A DNA stretch of 64,000 nucleotides from Icerya purchasi (lineage: Eukaryota; Arthropoda; Insecta; Hemiptera; Monophlebidae), in assembly GCA_039619475.1 (NCBI GenBank), contig CM077116.1, positions 19,651,443 to 19,715,442 of the forward strand. Reading direction: 5' to 3'. A program made the position numbers and the translations under genes. Shown piece after piece: positions 24,430 to 34,852 of this stretch. Numbering within the stretch: position 1 is the stretch's first letter; every line of letters starts with the position of its first letter. Below the pieces are notes generated by a model. That model made no database searches and was not told where the DNA came from. It saw only the letters and a list, made by a program, of their open reading frames with translations.

Positions 24430-24890
24430 CAGAGCCATGGACAACGAATCCACTGCTGCTGGCTCGATCAAATATCTTACGCCAAATTATGAATGAGAAC
24501 CGCTTAAAATCATCAGCAAGATTTACGATAAGAGTAGATTACCTAACCGCGTTAAAGCCGCAAATTTTGTAGCGATATTAAGGGACTCGCAAGCAGGATC
24601 CGAATTCATCGCGCTAATGATTCATACGTTAAAGCTATTACCAGTGATAATAAATGCTAGAATTGCACGGAAGCTGAGCAAGAATCGTTAAGTGAGACTC
24701 AGTATTCGTAGCCAAAAAGGGAACCGCAGATTTGCTTTATTAAGAATTGTAATGCACGGAACTCTGAATGCAAATAGCGAAAAATCATTGCGTGCTTCGT
24801 CGACTACGAGAAGATTTGTTCGAGTTATAAGTTCGGCCAACTTGAAAAATGTACTTTCGAGAAAAACACCTAGTACTGAAAAATGAAAGA
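24430..24890 (+). pseudogene. RT fingers/palm remnant of the RTE-like LINE
   Basis: A stretch rich in frameshifts contains FVAKKGTADLL (compare FGFRKGKGTRDA in intact relatives), RIVMHGTLNANSE and CFVDYEK near 24792-24815, which is RT motif A. The match breaks off after about 24885, where foreign sequence begins. Confidence 0.55.
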
Positions 24891-24899
24891 TAAATTTTA

Positions 24900-25720
24900 T
24901 ATACCTTCAATTGGCGATTCCTGCATTGGCCTTCTAGATAAACGTCCTGCTCCTGCACTTATTTTCTGAGAGCGCTCAGTGTGTGCTCCGCGTCCACTTC
25001 CTGGCACGTATTTTACCAGTTAAGCCCAATTCTTATGCGCATAATATTTATTATGTGCATGATAGAAGAAAAAGCTGTCCTTGAAAATGCAAAACAGAAA
25101 TATTCCTTGCAATATCTAGTACAATTTTTTCGCTGCAAAATGATTTTGGCGCCAAGGCCCACACCGTCGAATTAAAACTCTCATTGATGTTTTGCGTAAA
25201 ACCGCCGATAGATCGAGTAAGAAAATCGGTACTGCTTAGTTCTTCGAAAATTGCCTTGATGGCTTCGAATACTTCTCCTCTAAGAGTTGGCTTATGTTTA
25301 TAACTATTTAAACAGTTTGCAGCTTTCACTTTTTGAAAAATAAGCCGGAGAAGCTCCATAAAAGCTCATTTCATAATACCACGCAGACCCGCTTCAAACA
25401 ACCTCATTGCAATTACAATCTTGCGGTTAATTTCAAAACCGTTACTAATAAATAGGCAATTTAAGATTTTTATTTGTTCAACTACTATTAGATCTTTTAT
25501 CGCGGTGTAAGAATTATCAACATATTTTCCTCACGCAGCAGCTTTTTTTTTATTTCTTTATCTTTTACCGTCTTCTGTACGTGTCGTATTTCAGGCCTTA
25601 CTCATCAAAATGAACAAGGCGCCGTTCTGATCATGAAAGGCGCTCACAGCGGACCGGAAGAGGCTACGCCAAAATTAAAAATTCAACTGCTTCAATATTT
25701 TCCCCATCATAATCTTTCGA
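24900..25720 (-). mobile_element. Mutator-like (MULE) transposase fragment inside the RTE-like LINE
   Basis: On the minus strand 25359-25051 reads NSYKHKPTLRGEVFEAIKAI, FEELSSTDFLTRSIGGFTQN, NINESFNSTVWALAPKSF and CSEKIVLDIARNISV. This pattern (GGFTQN.NESFNS.VW..APK) is one I know from Mutator-like transposases common in arthropods. It sits between RT motif A and the (Y)ADD motif of the plus-strand LINE and adds several hundred bases, so it was inserted there or joined by rearrangement. Borders are approximate and no termini or duplication were found. Confidence 0.6.
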
Positions 25721-25789
25721 GTATTTTTAGATGTTAAAACATCTTTTAAGACAAGAAATTTTTTTTTTTTTGAAATTTCTACTGTGGCC

Positions 25790-26470
25790 TAACCTCTTAA
25801 CATATACATATAGAGGAAATTATGAAAGGAACGAAAATTCAGAAAGTGAGATTGACAATAAACGGCAGAAGGTTAAACGAGACGATAAAGTGATAATAGC
25901 CGAATCTGAAATTCAAATGCAAAAAATGATAGATTAAATAAACAATATAGGATTGAGAAATATGGCATGAAGATCAATACGAAAAAAACAAAAATAATAA
26001 AATTCTCTAGAAATAACGATAAAGAAGTAAATGTAAAGATCGGAGATTATAGAAAATGTGTTGCAGAATTCAGATACCTGGGCACATTAATAAACAATGG
26101 TGGTAGGGACCGGAGCTAGAAGCGAGAACAAGAATCGGTATAGTGAAGAAAGTATTCAACATAAGCGGAGTGTTTGGAAATCGAAATATAAGTCTAAACC
26201 TCTGGAAAAAGATAATACGATACTATGTATGGACTGCCCTCAAATATTCTATGAGTGTAGATCGCGAAAGGAGAATATTAAGTTTCGAAATGTGGCCCCA
26301 TCGGAGGCTATTGAAAGTATCGTGGACCGGGCACTGATGCAGCAGAATTAGCAAGGATAGGGAACAACGAAAACTAGCTGAAGACATCAAAAATCGGAAA
26401 ATGAAACATCTAGCTAACAAAATAAGAGAAAACATATTGGCGGTACAAGAAAGATACAAGGAAAACCGAT
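25790..26470 (+). pseudogene. RT palm/thumb and C-terminus of the RTE-like LINE
   Basis: TINGRRLN, then RDDKVIIAESEIQMQKMID (motif C, its first residues lost), KYGMKINTKKTKIIKF, FRYLGTLINNGGRDRSEAR and YYVWTALKYSM follow in order with frame shifts. SFEMWPHRRLLKVSWTGH (about 26280-26335) is the end motif normally followed by a histidine-containing stretch. A 3' leader-like sequence to about 26560 matches 44640-44745. Confidence 0.7.
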
Positions 26471-26639
26471 AAAAGAACAAAGATCAGAACTAATGGCGAC
26501 GAACTCACCGATAAACTTACCGTGCAAGAGTCTACGCGAGACGATTACTCAGACCAAAAACAAACTAATCTAATGTAACGCACGCAATCTGCTGTTTCAA
26601 AAGATATAACTGCGCCGACGACGACGAATATTACATAAA

Positions 26640-28044
26640 ATTGCGTAAGACCCATACAGCTCTTTTAAAAAAAAATAAAATAAGGGCGACTAGCCGAGAA
26701 ATATTAAATTTTTTCAATTTCACAAACCAATAAGCAGAATGCAAACAATTTAGAGAGACGTACTATTTTTTAATAAACAATGTAATGTATGTAAACAAAT
26801 TAAAGTGCAATGTTGGAACCGTCTGCCTTAAGCAAAATAAAAGTTTACTGTTCAATAAACAGATTAGCCTATTGCCCATTGCAGCAAGAAATATGAAGTG
26901 GAAAATATGGAGTATAAAATGTATTTTGTTCGACTGTTCATTGCAGCAAGTTTGTTGAGCGAGGAAATTCTAGTTTGCGATCAAATTATTGAATTATTTT
27001 TTATTTTTTATAACCGTTGTTTTGTATTACGCACGTTTCAATATTATATGAAATTAAATATTACAAATGAATATTTTACTTTAAATTAATTCTGATCTCT
27101 CAATAGCCAAAAAAAATGTTTCAATAACCAAATCTTAAAAAGAATCTTTTTACCTTAATTAATTCGAGAGTTTCTTTCCAACTAATAATAATAATTTATA
27201 AAATACTTCTGCGCATTGTAAAAAATTAAATCACATTTCACATCCCCAGCAGTGTCTAAAAGTAAAACTTATGTAGGAATTCCTTTTCTCTAAACAACAA
27301 TGGTTGTATTGCATAATGTCATTTTCATTAAACTGTAGCACAGTCTAAACTAACAAATAATATTAAAACATTTTTGAAATAAATATAAAGGAAAAGTAAT
27401 GCGAGAACAAAATAGTTGTATAACGATGTTGAAATTCGAAGGGCCAAAAAAAAAATATGCTATAACTATTGATGCGATAATCAGATAACATACAGATCTT
27501 GTTAGAGGCCATATTTTAGATACTAATCAGTCTGCTTTCGAACGAACCAACACACAGATACACCAGTTCACTTCAAACGATATACGTTACATTAGGATTA
27601 TACATTACTAAAATTAGGTACAGTACATATGCAACACATCTAACTACGCTGGACGTACCTATTCGGGCTTCGTATTGTATACTAGAACAGGAAAATGCTC
27701 TTCATTGTATTAATTAAAATTTATATTGTTATTTTATAGCACACATTAATAATTTTACTATACATGTTCCAGCTTATCAATGCATTTGTCATTTTATCTG
27801 CATATTTTACAATTTTAATATTGTCTTTATTAGAATCCACCTGTAACTGCATATGAAGAAGGGTTCTGCACATTCAAAACTTCACTGGTCAAAACCCATT
27901 GCTTTTAATGTCTAAATGAGATAACAATATAAATACATGTTTCATTATCGACGTGAATAGTATATTCTGCGCCGAAATTACTGTTGTTTATGATTAATCA
28001 ATAAATATCTTTATTCAATGCAATTATAATAGCAATACTGAACT
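26640..28044. other. AT-rich spacer, no gene seen
   Basis: No recognisable coding sequence or element termini were found. Frames here are short and without conserved motifs. Confidence 0.45.
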
Positions 28045-28052
28045 CTTTAGAG

Positions 28053-30021
28053 CAGTGGTTCTTAACCGGTGGTCCGCGGAAGCACCCGAAGTGGTCCGCG
28101 AAGCCATCCTAAAACAAAAAGGAGTTGACACAATGATGCGCGGCCCAAAAGCCGGCTCAAGTAGCGGATGGAGCTGCCGCCGAGGCGACAACTGTTCTTG
28201 CCAATGATACTATAAAGTCGGCAAAGTTGGAATGTTATTTAAAGACCGTACATCCGAATTATCGTGACCATCCGCGAGAATTCTTTGAAGGCAAACTAAT
28301 ATATCTTAAAAAAATGAAATCTGAACCCAGTTCAGTAAGTTACGCAACATTTGAAACAACATTAGTTGCATCGTCTAAAATTTCAAAATTGATTGCCAAG
28401 TCCAAAAAAGCACACACAATCGGTGAATCTCTAATAAAGCCTTGCATGCTTAAAGCTGCAGAAGAGCTTTTAGAACGGGAACCTCAAAAGAAATTCGTGA
28501 AATACCACTTTCAAACGACACTTTGAAGTCGCGTATTCAAAAAAAGTTAAATGATATTGAAGAACAAGTTATCGACAAAATAAAATGTAGTCCTTATTTT
28601 GCGCTACAATGTGATGAATGTCCGACGTTTCAGAATGTTTTCAATTACTTGTATTTATTTGATTTTTGAATGTCAATAAAACGTTTAAAGAGGAGTTACT
28701 ATATTCTCAAGAATTGGAAATGACGTCGCAAGGTGCAGATGTTATGGATGTAATAAGTCAATATTTGGAGAAACATGGACTTATGTGTCAAAAGCTTGCG
28801 GGGCTGTGTACGGATCGTGCTCCTGCTATGCTAGGTTCGCGCTCTGGTCTTGCAGCGTTGATAAAAACAAAAAATCCATCTGCAATTATGACGGACTGCG
28901 TTATTCATCGTCAAGCATTGGCTGCCAGAACGTTCCCAGAATGCTTTGCTATTGCGATGGAAACAGCTATACAAATAGTCAACTTTCTTAAAAATAGTGC
29001 ACTTAATACTCGTCTCTTCAAACAATTGTGCTCTGATACGAACTCTGAACACAAAACTCAGCTTTTCCACACGAAAGTACGTTGGCTTTCCAAAGGAAAC
29101 ACACACTGTTTAGGTTGTACGAACTGAGAGAGGAAGTACAAATATTCTTCAACTAACAAGGAGAACAAAGAGTTGCTGGATCAATTCTGTGAGTCCAAAT
29201 TTCAAATACGTCTGATTATTCGGTCGATTTTTTCGCGCAACTAAATAAATTGAACCTTTAACAACTGCACGGGTCAGGAAATTCGAAATTGCAAGACACG
29301 AGTAATATATTTGCATACGAAGGTAAAATCAGTGTATTTATCGTTAAAATCGAGCTATGGATCAATAATGTCGAAAAAGAAACTTTCTGATGCGCTGAAT
29401 TAAATTATTGACGGACCTCCATTTGAAAAACTTAAAAAACAAATTCAATCGCTATTTTCCTGACTGTGAAAACAAAGGGATTCGTTAAGTGATCCGCAAT
29501 CCTTTTATTGTCAACGTTTTTGAGGTGCTTGATGAAATTCAAGAAGGATTGATTGAAATACAACACGTTTGCAGCCAAAAGGCAGTTTCTTTCCTAAAGA
29601 TTCAAGAAATTGCTATACGTTACCTACCTTTGTTTTCATCGACATATCTATGCGAGCAGAGATTCTCGGCGTTTCTGATAACTAAAAACAAGCACCGAAA
29701 TCGGTTGGATGCCGGTGCCGATGTGCGTATGGCTTTGAATAGCGCTGAACCAAGTATTCAGAAGTTAGCGAAAAGTATGCAGTTACAAAAATCGCATTAA
29801 AATAATATACAAGTACCTCTGTAATCTAAAATTTTCGTAAAAAAAAATTAAAATATTTTTAACTTTGAACAATTTTATACGCGTCTTTTTTATAGATAGA
29901 TGGAACAATCCGTTATTTGTTTATATTTACTGTATATTACCTTCAAAAACAGTTGGTGGTCCATGGCATGTCAGCAATTTTGTCAAATGGTCCCTCATCA
30001 CTTAAAAGTTAAGAAGCGCTG
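28053..30021 (+). mobile_element. hAT DNA transposon with inverted ends and 8-bp target-site duplication
   Basis: The left end CAGTGGTTCTTAACCGGTGG and the complement of the right end (CAGCGCTTCTTAACTTTT) are inverted termini. They are flanked by identical 8-bp repeats CTTTAGAG at 28045-28052 and 30022-30029. The GTGGTCCGCGG subterminal repeats are typical of this hAT family. The interior carries a broken transposase. At 1969 bp it is shorter than a full element, with the zinc-finger start lost. Confidence 0.95.
28195..29800 (+). pseudogene. hAT transposase (BED/FAM200-like), broken
   Basis: The protein would cut and paste the surrounding element. LECYLKTVHPNY at 28227 is the histidine end of a BED zinc finger; the cysteine half is missing. 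KAHTIGESLIKPC, ALQCDECPTFQN (first catalytic Asp region), LCTDRAPAMLGSRSGLAAL (second Asp), CVIHRQALAA, KNSALNTRLFKQLC and LFHTKVRWLSKGN follow in frames broken near 28524 and 28662. A stop near 29127 and damaged sequence to 29485 precede the C-terminal dimerisation part, YLCEQRFSAFLITKNKHRNRL (29489-29800). Motif order is that of the domesticated ZBED5/FAM200 type, but the breaks mark it as a transposon relic, not a domesticated gene. Confidence 0.88.
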
Positions 30022-30062
30022 CTTTAGAGCATGCTCCGCACATTTAGCACCAACGGAGAAAA

Positions 30063-30063
<1 letters not shown>

Positions 30064-30119
<56 letters not shown>
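30064..30119. repeat. (AT)n microsatellite
   Basis: An uninterrupted AT run of about 56 bp just outside the right end of the hAT element. Confidence 0.95.
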
Positions 30120-30124
<5 letters not shown>

Positions 30125-30125
<1 letters not shown>

Positions 30126-31555
30126 GTACTTTCTAAAAATATATGAACTTTTTATGAATGTTAAATGAATAGATACAAGAAATATAAATTATGAACTGTT
30201 ACTTAATGCGTGACCTAACATTGAAATGTGCAAGTCCAAAAGAGACATATGAAGATGGACTCCGAATAATACAGACAACTCTGATTAACAAAGTTTTGCG
30301 AAAGATTTTACGCGTATATTTTTTAAACATTTTAAGCTTTCATCGGGAGAAAAGCTATTTTTAAACATTTTTATTTAACTACATTGTATATGTTTGCATG
30401 AATTATTCAAATTTGAAATTTCAGGTATTTCCCCGTAAAATAAATCTTTTTTTTTATTGATTTGTCTAACGTGACAATATAAGAATGCGTAATTTGTCTT
30501 TAAATTTGCAGTAAATAAATATTATCATAAATAATCACTGCGAAAGCTTTAAACATTTATTATATTATTTCCTCTTATCACTTTTTGCATTCCGTGTGCC
30601 TAATGACAGATTCCATTAATAGATATAGCTTGTAAAGGTGATTTTATGTAAGTCCGCAATTGTAGATAATATTATATTTAAAAATATATATATATATATA
30701 TATATATATAAGCAAAAAAGATTAACTGTTTTAATAGTAAAACTAAGAGGTAGAAAATGAATTAAATTAAAAAATTTAAAAAATCATAACTTTTATTTAC
30801 TACTTAGAATGTTTATTTCCTTACGGTAAAACAATTCACAGTTTTTAATAATACATAAGCATTAAAGAAAAATGATCCTTAAAAAGATATTTTTTTAAAA
30901 TCATAATTTAAAGAAGTTACTAAACTGTAATATAAACATTTGGAACGTTAAACATATGAGTGTAAAACTAAAGCGTCCCGCATTTTTATATTAAAACTTA
31001 GCAACTTTTTAAATTATTATTCAAGAAAAATTATGTTTTAAAAATACATCTCCAGTTTTTTTTAAATATTTTTATTATTAAAAATATAGAACTGTTTTTC
31101 CGAAAATAAATAAAGATTGTAAATGTTAAATAACCTGTTTTTTTTAATTTTTTAAATTTATTTTACCTTTAACTTATCGGCTAAGAAAATTTATACGACC
31201 ACCAGCTGCTGTATTTCTTGAGAGTAATCTTTAATTGAATCGCAACCAACGAAATTGCGATTTTCTTTTTTTCGCCCGTCTCTCTCTCTAGTTAAATTTC
31301 CTAGACAATATAGTTAGACTTGACCAATGTATAAATTTCACGATTTATCACTAAAGAAGAATAATTCGTCTAAATAAGCATTTACAGATTTTTCAAATAG
31401 GATTATGAAAGCATTCGCGTATTTCGTTGGTTTTTGAAAGTATGCATCATAAAAACGTTACAAAATGTTTCAAGATTAGGTAATTTTTTGAAATAGTTAA
31501 ATGAACATAAAAGAATAATCATTGAAATATATAACTAATATAAATTTAACCTATA
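30125..31555. other. AT-rich spacer, no gene seen
   Basis: No recognised coding sequence. A second TA run lies at about 30684-30711. Confidence 0.45.
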
Positions 31556-31563
31556 TTGTGAAC

Positions 31564-31936
31564 CAAAGGCGCACGCAGGATTTTTTTTTGGTCGGGGCTA
31601 GAATTTAGAAGATGAGTTAGGGGGTGGTAACTCGGTACCTCGACTAAGTACCCATCTATTTCCGTGGTTTGTAAATTAAAATTAAAAAAAAATAAAAAAA
31701 AAATACAAAATTAACGAATATTATTTTTTAAAAAGTTACAAAACTGACGAATTTTATTTAAAAAAAAAAAAAATAATAATAGTAGAAACGTAACATTATG
31801 TTTGTAATAAGCACAAATTAGATAAGCATACGAATTTTATTTAAGTAAAACAAAATATTACAAAACAAAATTAAGATTTCGAAGATTTTTTGGGGGGAGC
31901 AATGGCCCCGTGGCACCCCCCTTGGGTGCGCCAATG
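31564..31936. mobile_element. Short hAT-type non-autonomous element, different family, 8-bp duplication
   Basis: The termini CAAAGGCGCACGCAGG (31564-31579) and CTTGGGTGCGCCAATG (31921-31936) are imperfect inverted copies. They are flanked by identical TTGTGAAC at 31556-31563 and 31937-31944. The 373-bp interior is non-coding and rich in A runs and short repeated ACAAAA-type segments. It lies about 0.7 kb downstream of the MED29 stop. Confidence 0.92.
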
Positions 31937-31944
31937 TTGTGAAC

Positions 31945-32674
31945 TGCACAGGAACAGTATTATGATCATTAATTTGGACGAAACGGCAGTAGGTCCCTCA
32001 CACAATTCTTCCAAATTTTATTTTGCCAATATTTTTTTTTAAAAAGAAAGTACGTTTATTAATGCGCTTTCTAAAGAATTATCGCTTCGTTTTATGTAAA
32101 CAATTACTATTTTTGCATAATACGTCAACGTCTATTTTAGTCTTGCTTAAAGTTACTTAAATTCGAGTTCAAATTGGGCGAGCTTTCACAGAGTTTTAGT
32201 ATCGCTGAAAACAAGATAATTTCGCTGTTAAGCACTCTTATTTTCTCTCTGTGTATTAATATTATCTACTAGTACAACCCTATCGACACTGTAAAATTAA
32301 AACATATTGAAACCAGCCATCCTGTAGCATTAAGTGCCAAATTTAGACATATACCCCCATTAAGAATGAACTAAAGTAACGTGGGAGTACCAAAAACTTA
32401 GTGTAAAAAAGAAACTGGAAAACACAGATTTTTGATTATGACCATATATATCTTTTAAGATTTCATTTTATTGCATTTTTATTTTTATTTTATATATGAA
32501 ATAGAACATTTTGTTTCAACTAATCACTATATTTATTAGAATCAATAATCATTAAGACAATCAAAAATATTTACTAAAAATAAGTGAAAAATAATAAGTT
32601 TATAATTTACATAACTTAAAGATAAAAATAAAAAATAAAATTGAAACAAATATTCGAAAATAGTAATACACACA
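31945..32674 (-). other. MED29: MED29 3' flank with candidate poly(A) signal
   Basis: No coding sequence was seen. On the minus strand AATAAA at 32537-32532 lies about 140 nt after the MED29 stop and is the likely polyadenylation signal; other T-rich matches lie further on (about 32490-32463). Confidence 0.4.
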
Positions 32675-33815
32675 TCATTCCGTAGGAGCAATGTTTTGAG
32701 AGGCTTCCATTAACAAGTCGTGAATTTCTTTTAAGTAACTAATCTGCGATCGTACAGTGTTTAAGTACTGAGGATAGGTCAATGTGTTGTCGGGGTTTGT
32801 ACCCTGAACAACCTCAGTACGAGTTGGAACAACGTTTAATGGTAAGTACCTTTGACTGCTTAAACCCTGTTGGTAGCATTCCATGGTTGTTTTCTAAAAA
32901 AGTACAAATAAAAATTTATAAAAAAAATTAACATCGTTCAAAAAACTACTTTCGAATAGGAATGAAAAAATTACATACATTTAAAATTGAAAATAACTTG
33001 AGAAATAAATAAACTACGTTAGTTACCTCCTTATTTCTGTAATATTGCACAACAGCGTTAAAACTGGCATTATTCGTCATTATAAAAACAAATTAAACTT
33101 GAAAATCAAAAATTATTTGTATTGCTACGAGACTGCATTTAATGTTACAGCCATCCGAATTAAACCTTGTTTACAAGTTTCATTTGAATTTGTTGCATTC
33201 GTTAAAATTCATTAATAGCTAATGGAATAATATATTAAGGAAAATACTAACCAAATTATATTCAATTTGATCACAAACTGCGTAAAATTCTTCAAACGAT
33301 TTATCAAATCTTACATGAGGAACATCAACAATTTTCCTGTAATATATTAAATTCGTATTTTCAATGTTACGTGTAATGTGTTGTATTATATGCAAGGTTT
33401 GCTTCTATACTTATTCAAACGGATTATACGTAACGATTATTGAGTTAAAAATTATAAAATACTAAAGTACTTATACCGCAATGAAATATTACAGTAATGT
33501 AAGAACAACTCGTCAAATTTAAACAAATAATCTATGAATGCAATGTCATATACTAACGGAGATCCGGTATCGATTAGATTATTTATACGGGTAATTTCTG
33601 ATGCTGTTTTCATTAGTGTCTGCAATAAAATATGCGAAAACTAAGTTTTAATCACATAAAAGAATTAATAAAGTTAATTAAAACGCCGTCTATTGTACAG
33701 ACAGTACTATATAATTACTTACGCTTAGTACATCGCGAAGATGTAAAGTAAGCCCTTTTACTTTGGAAACATTATCAACCTTTTCTGTTGGTACATTTGC
33801 TGGACTTTGTTGCAT
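32675..33815 (-). CDS. MED29: Mediator complex subunit 29 (intersex), four exons, complete
   Basis: MED29 is part of the tail/middle of Mediator, the complex that links activators to RNA polymerase II; in Drosophila it is intersex, a partner of Doublesex. Coding exons on the minus strand are 33815-33723, 33619-33558, 33336-33252 and 32893-32675. Donors are GTAAGT and GTTAGT (twice), acceptors end in AG, and the phases fit, giving 152 residues. It starts MQQSPANVPTEKV. Conserved parts are TLMKTASEITRINNLIDTGS, VRFDKSFEEFYAVCDQIEYN and, in the last exon, LTYPQYLNTVRSQISYLKEI then HDLLMEASQNI, which match human MED29 segments around LQTLMKVA, QRFDKCLEEFYALCDQLE and LPYPQYLAVIKAQISCAKDI. It is shorter than the human protein because the Q/P-rich N-terminus is absent. 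All exons are intact and no retrotransposon interrupts them. Confidence 0.93.
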
Positions 33816-34128
33816 TTTGAAAATTTAATTAAAACAAAAACTGAAACCCCCATATAACTCGAATAATTCGACTACCGCCAAGTTGTTTCTTGTTTATAAA
33901 TAAAATGTAACAATCGATTAATCGATTTAAAAAATATTCGTCGGTAGCACTATCGATATTAATACTTAGGTATTTTGTACATAAAAATAATCTAATAATA
34001 ATAAATTACTAAAAAGGAAAAAAATACGAGCATTTGTTTTAATGCTGTACTCAGTTTTTTGTAAAAATCAAATTATATTAAATTAGAAATTTCTAATGTG
34101 TAGTTGACACGGAGAAATTTAGTTCCTC
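33816..34128. promoter_or_regulatory. Probable MED29 5' flank/promoter
   Basis: This AT-rich stretch of about 310 bp lies between the MED29 start codon and an inverted-repeat element. I see no clear TATA box or initiator, so the transcription start is not assigned. Confidence 0.3.
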
Positions 34129-34495
34129 CCGCGAATCTGAAAATAATAGGACACATATACCGTAAATTGCCATGTGGCAATTTGAAAGAATAATTATTAA
34201 AAATAATATAACTAACTAAAACAATTTTATTAAATTAGTTTGTTTTCTTTGACTGCTGGGTATATAATTGGAGATATTTAGCTTCATAAATTATAGCTGT
34301 AAATACAGTTTTAAAAAAGACAATACTTCTAATTACCCTTGAGACTGAACCTGCAACCACCAAATTGCATTATAACACTGCGTTGCGCTAACTTTTTGCC
34401 TAGTTATTAACGTTATACTATTTTTAATAAATAATTATTCTTTCAAATTGCAACATTGTAATTTACGGTATACATCCCATCATTTTCAGATTTGC
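34129..34495. mobile_element. Inverted-repeat DNA element (MITE) with TIRs of about 80 bp
   Basis: The left arm (about 34129-34215) and right arm (about 34410-34495) are inverted copies with a few changes, sharing AATCTGAAAAT, TACCGTAAATT and GAAAGAATAATTATT. The 7-bp sequence GTTCCTC flanks both sides (34122-34128 and 34496-34502). The left arm contains a small perfect hairpin (AAATTGCCA at 34164-34172 with TGGCAATTT at 34175-34183). It is non-coding. The superfamily is uncertain; long TIRs with a 7- to 9-bp duplication would fit a Mutator-like or Merlin-like origin. Confidence 0.8.
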
Positions 34496-34852
34496 GTTCC
34501 TCGCAATGATGCTTAACCGAATATAGCCCGATTTTGAGTATAAGTTTACAAGATTAGTAATCGAACGCAATTTTTTTTTTTTTTTTTTTTTTCATTGTAC
34601 CGACAGCAGTCTGCCATAAACAATGGTGATATAAGAATATAAGGAAAGGGGGGGAAAATTGGGGAAAAGTGGAATGAATAGAAAAGGAAAAGGAAACTAA
34701 TATTAACCTGCCAGTTTCAACGAATTGCCCGATTCAGGTCTTAAGAAGAAAATGGTTTATTTATCCTTTTTTTTATTTTATTTTATTAATGTATTTATTT
34801 TCACAGTACATAACGACTATGCCTAGTGTCTCCGAGAGCAGTACAATAGCAC

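Larger units (their letters stand above)
22650..26620 (+). mobile_element. RTE-like non-LTR retrotransposon, heavily decayed
   Basis: Scattered endonuclease and RT motifs run along the plus strand (details in the next entries). The start is taken from an inverted pair, TTACCGCCCTGC (22652-22663) and GCAGGGTGGTAA (22777-22788), that likely lies in its 5' leader. A 3' part of the same family recurs at 44200-44760. The copy is interrupted by a Mutator-like fragment at about 24900-25720. Confidence 0.65.

Noticed and set aside
28195..29800. Domesticated hAT transposase gene
   Set aside because: Several frameshifts and stops plus clean TIRs and duplication show a dead transposon copy.
32675..32884. 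Single-exon small protein starting at MECYQQG
   Set aside because: The Met is internal to the last MED29 exon; three upstream exons with good splice sites extend the protein.
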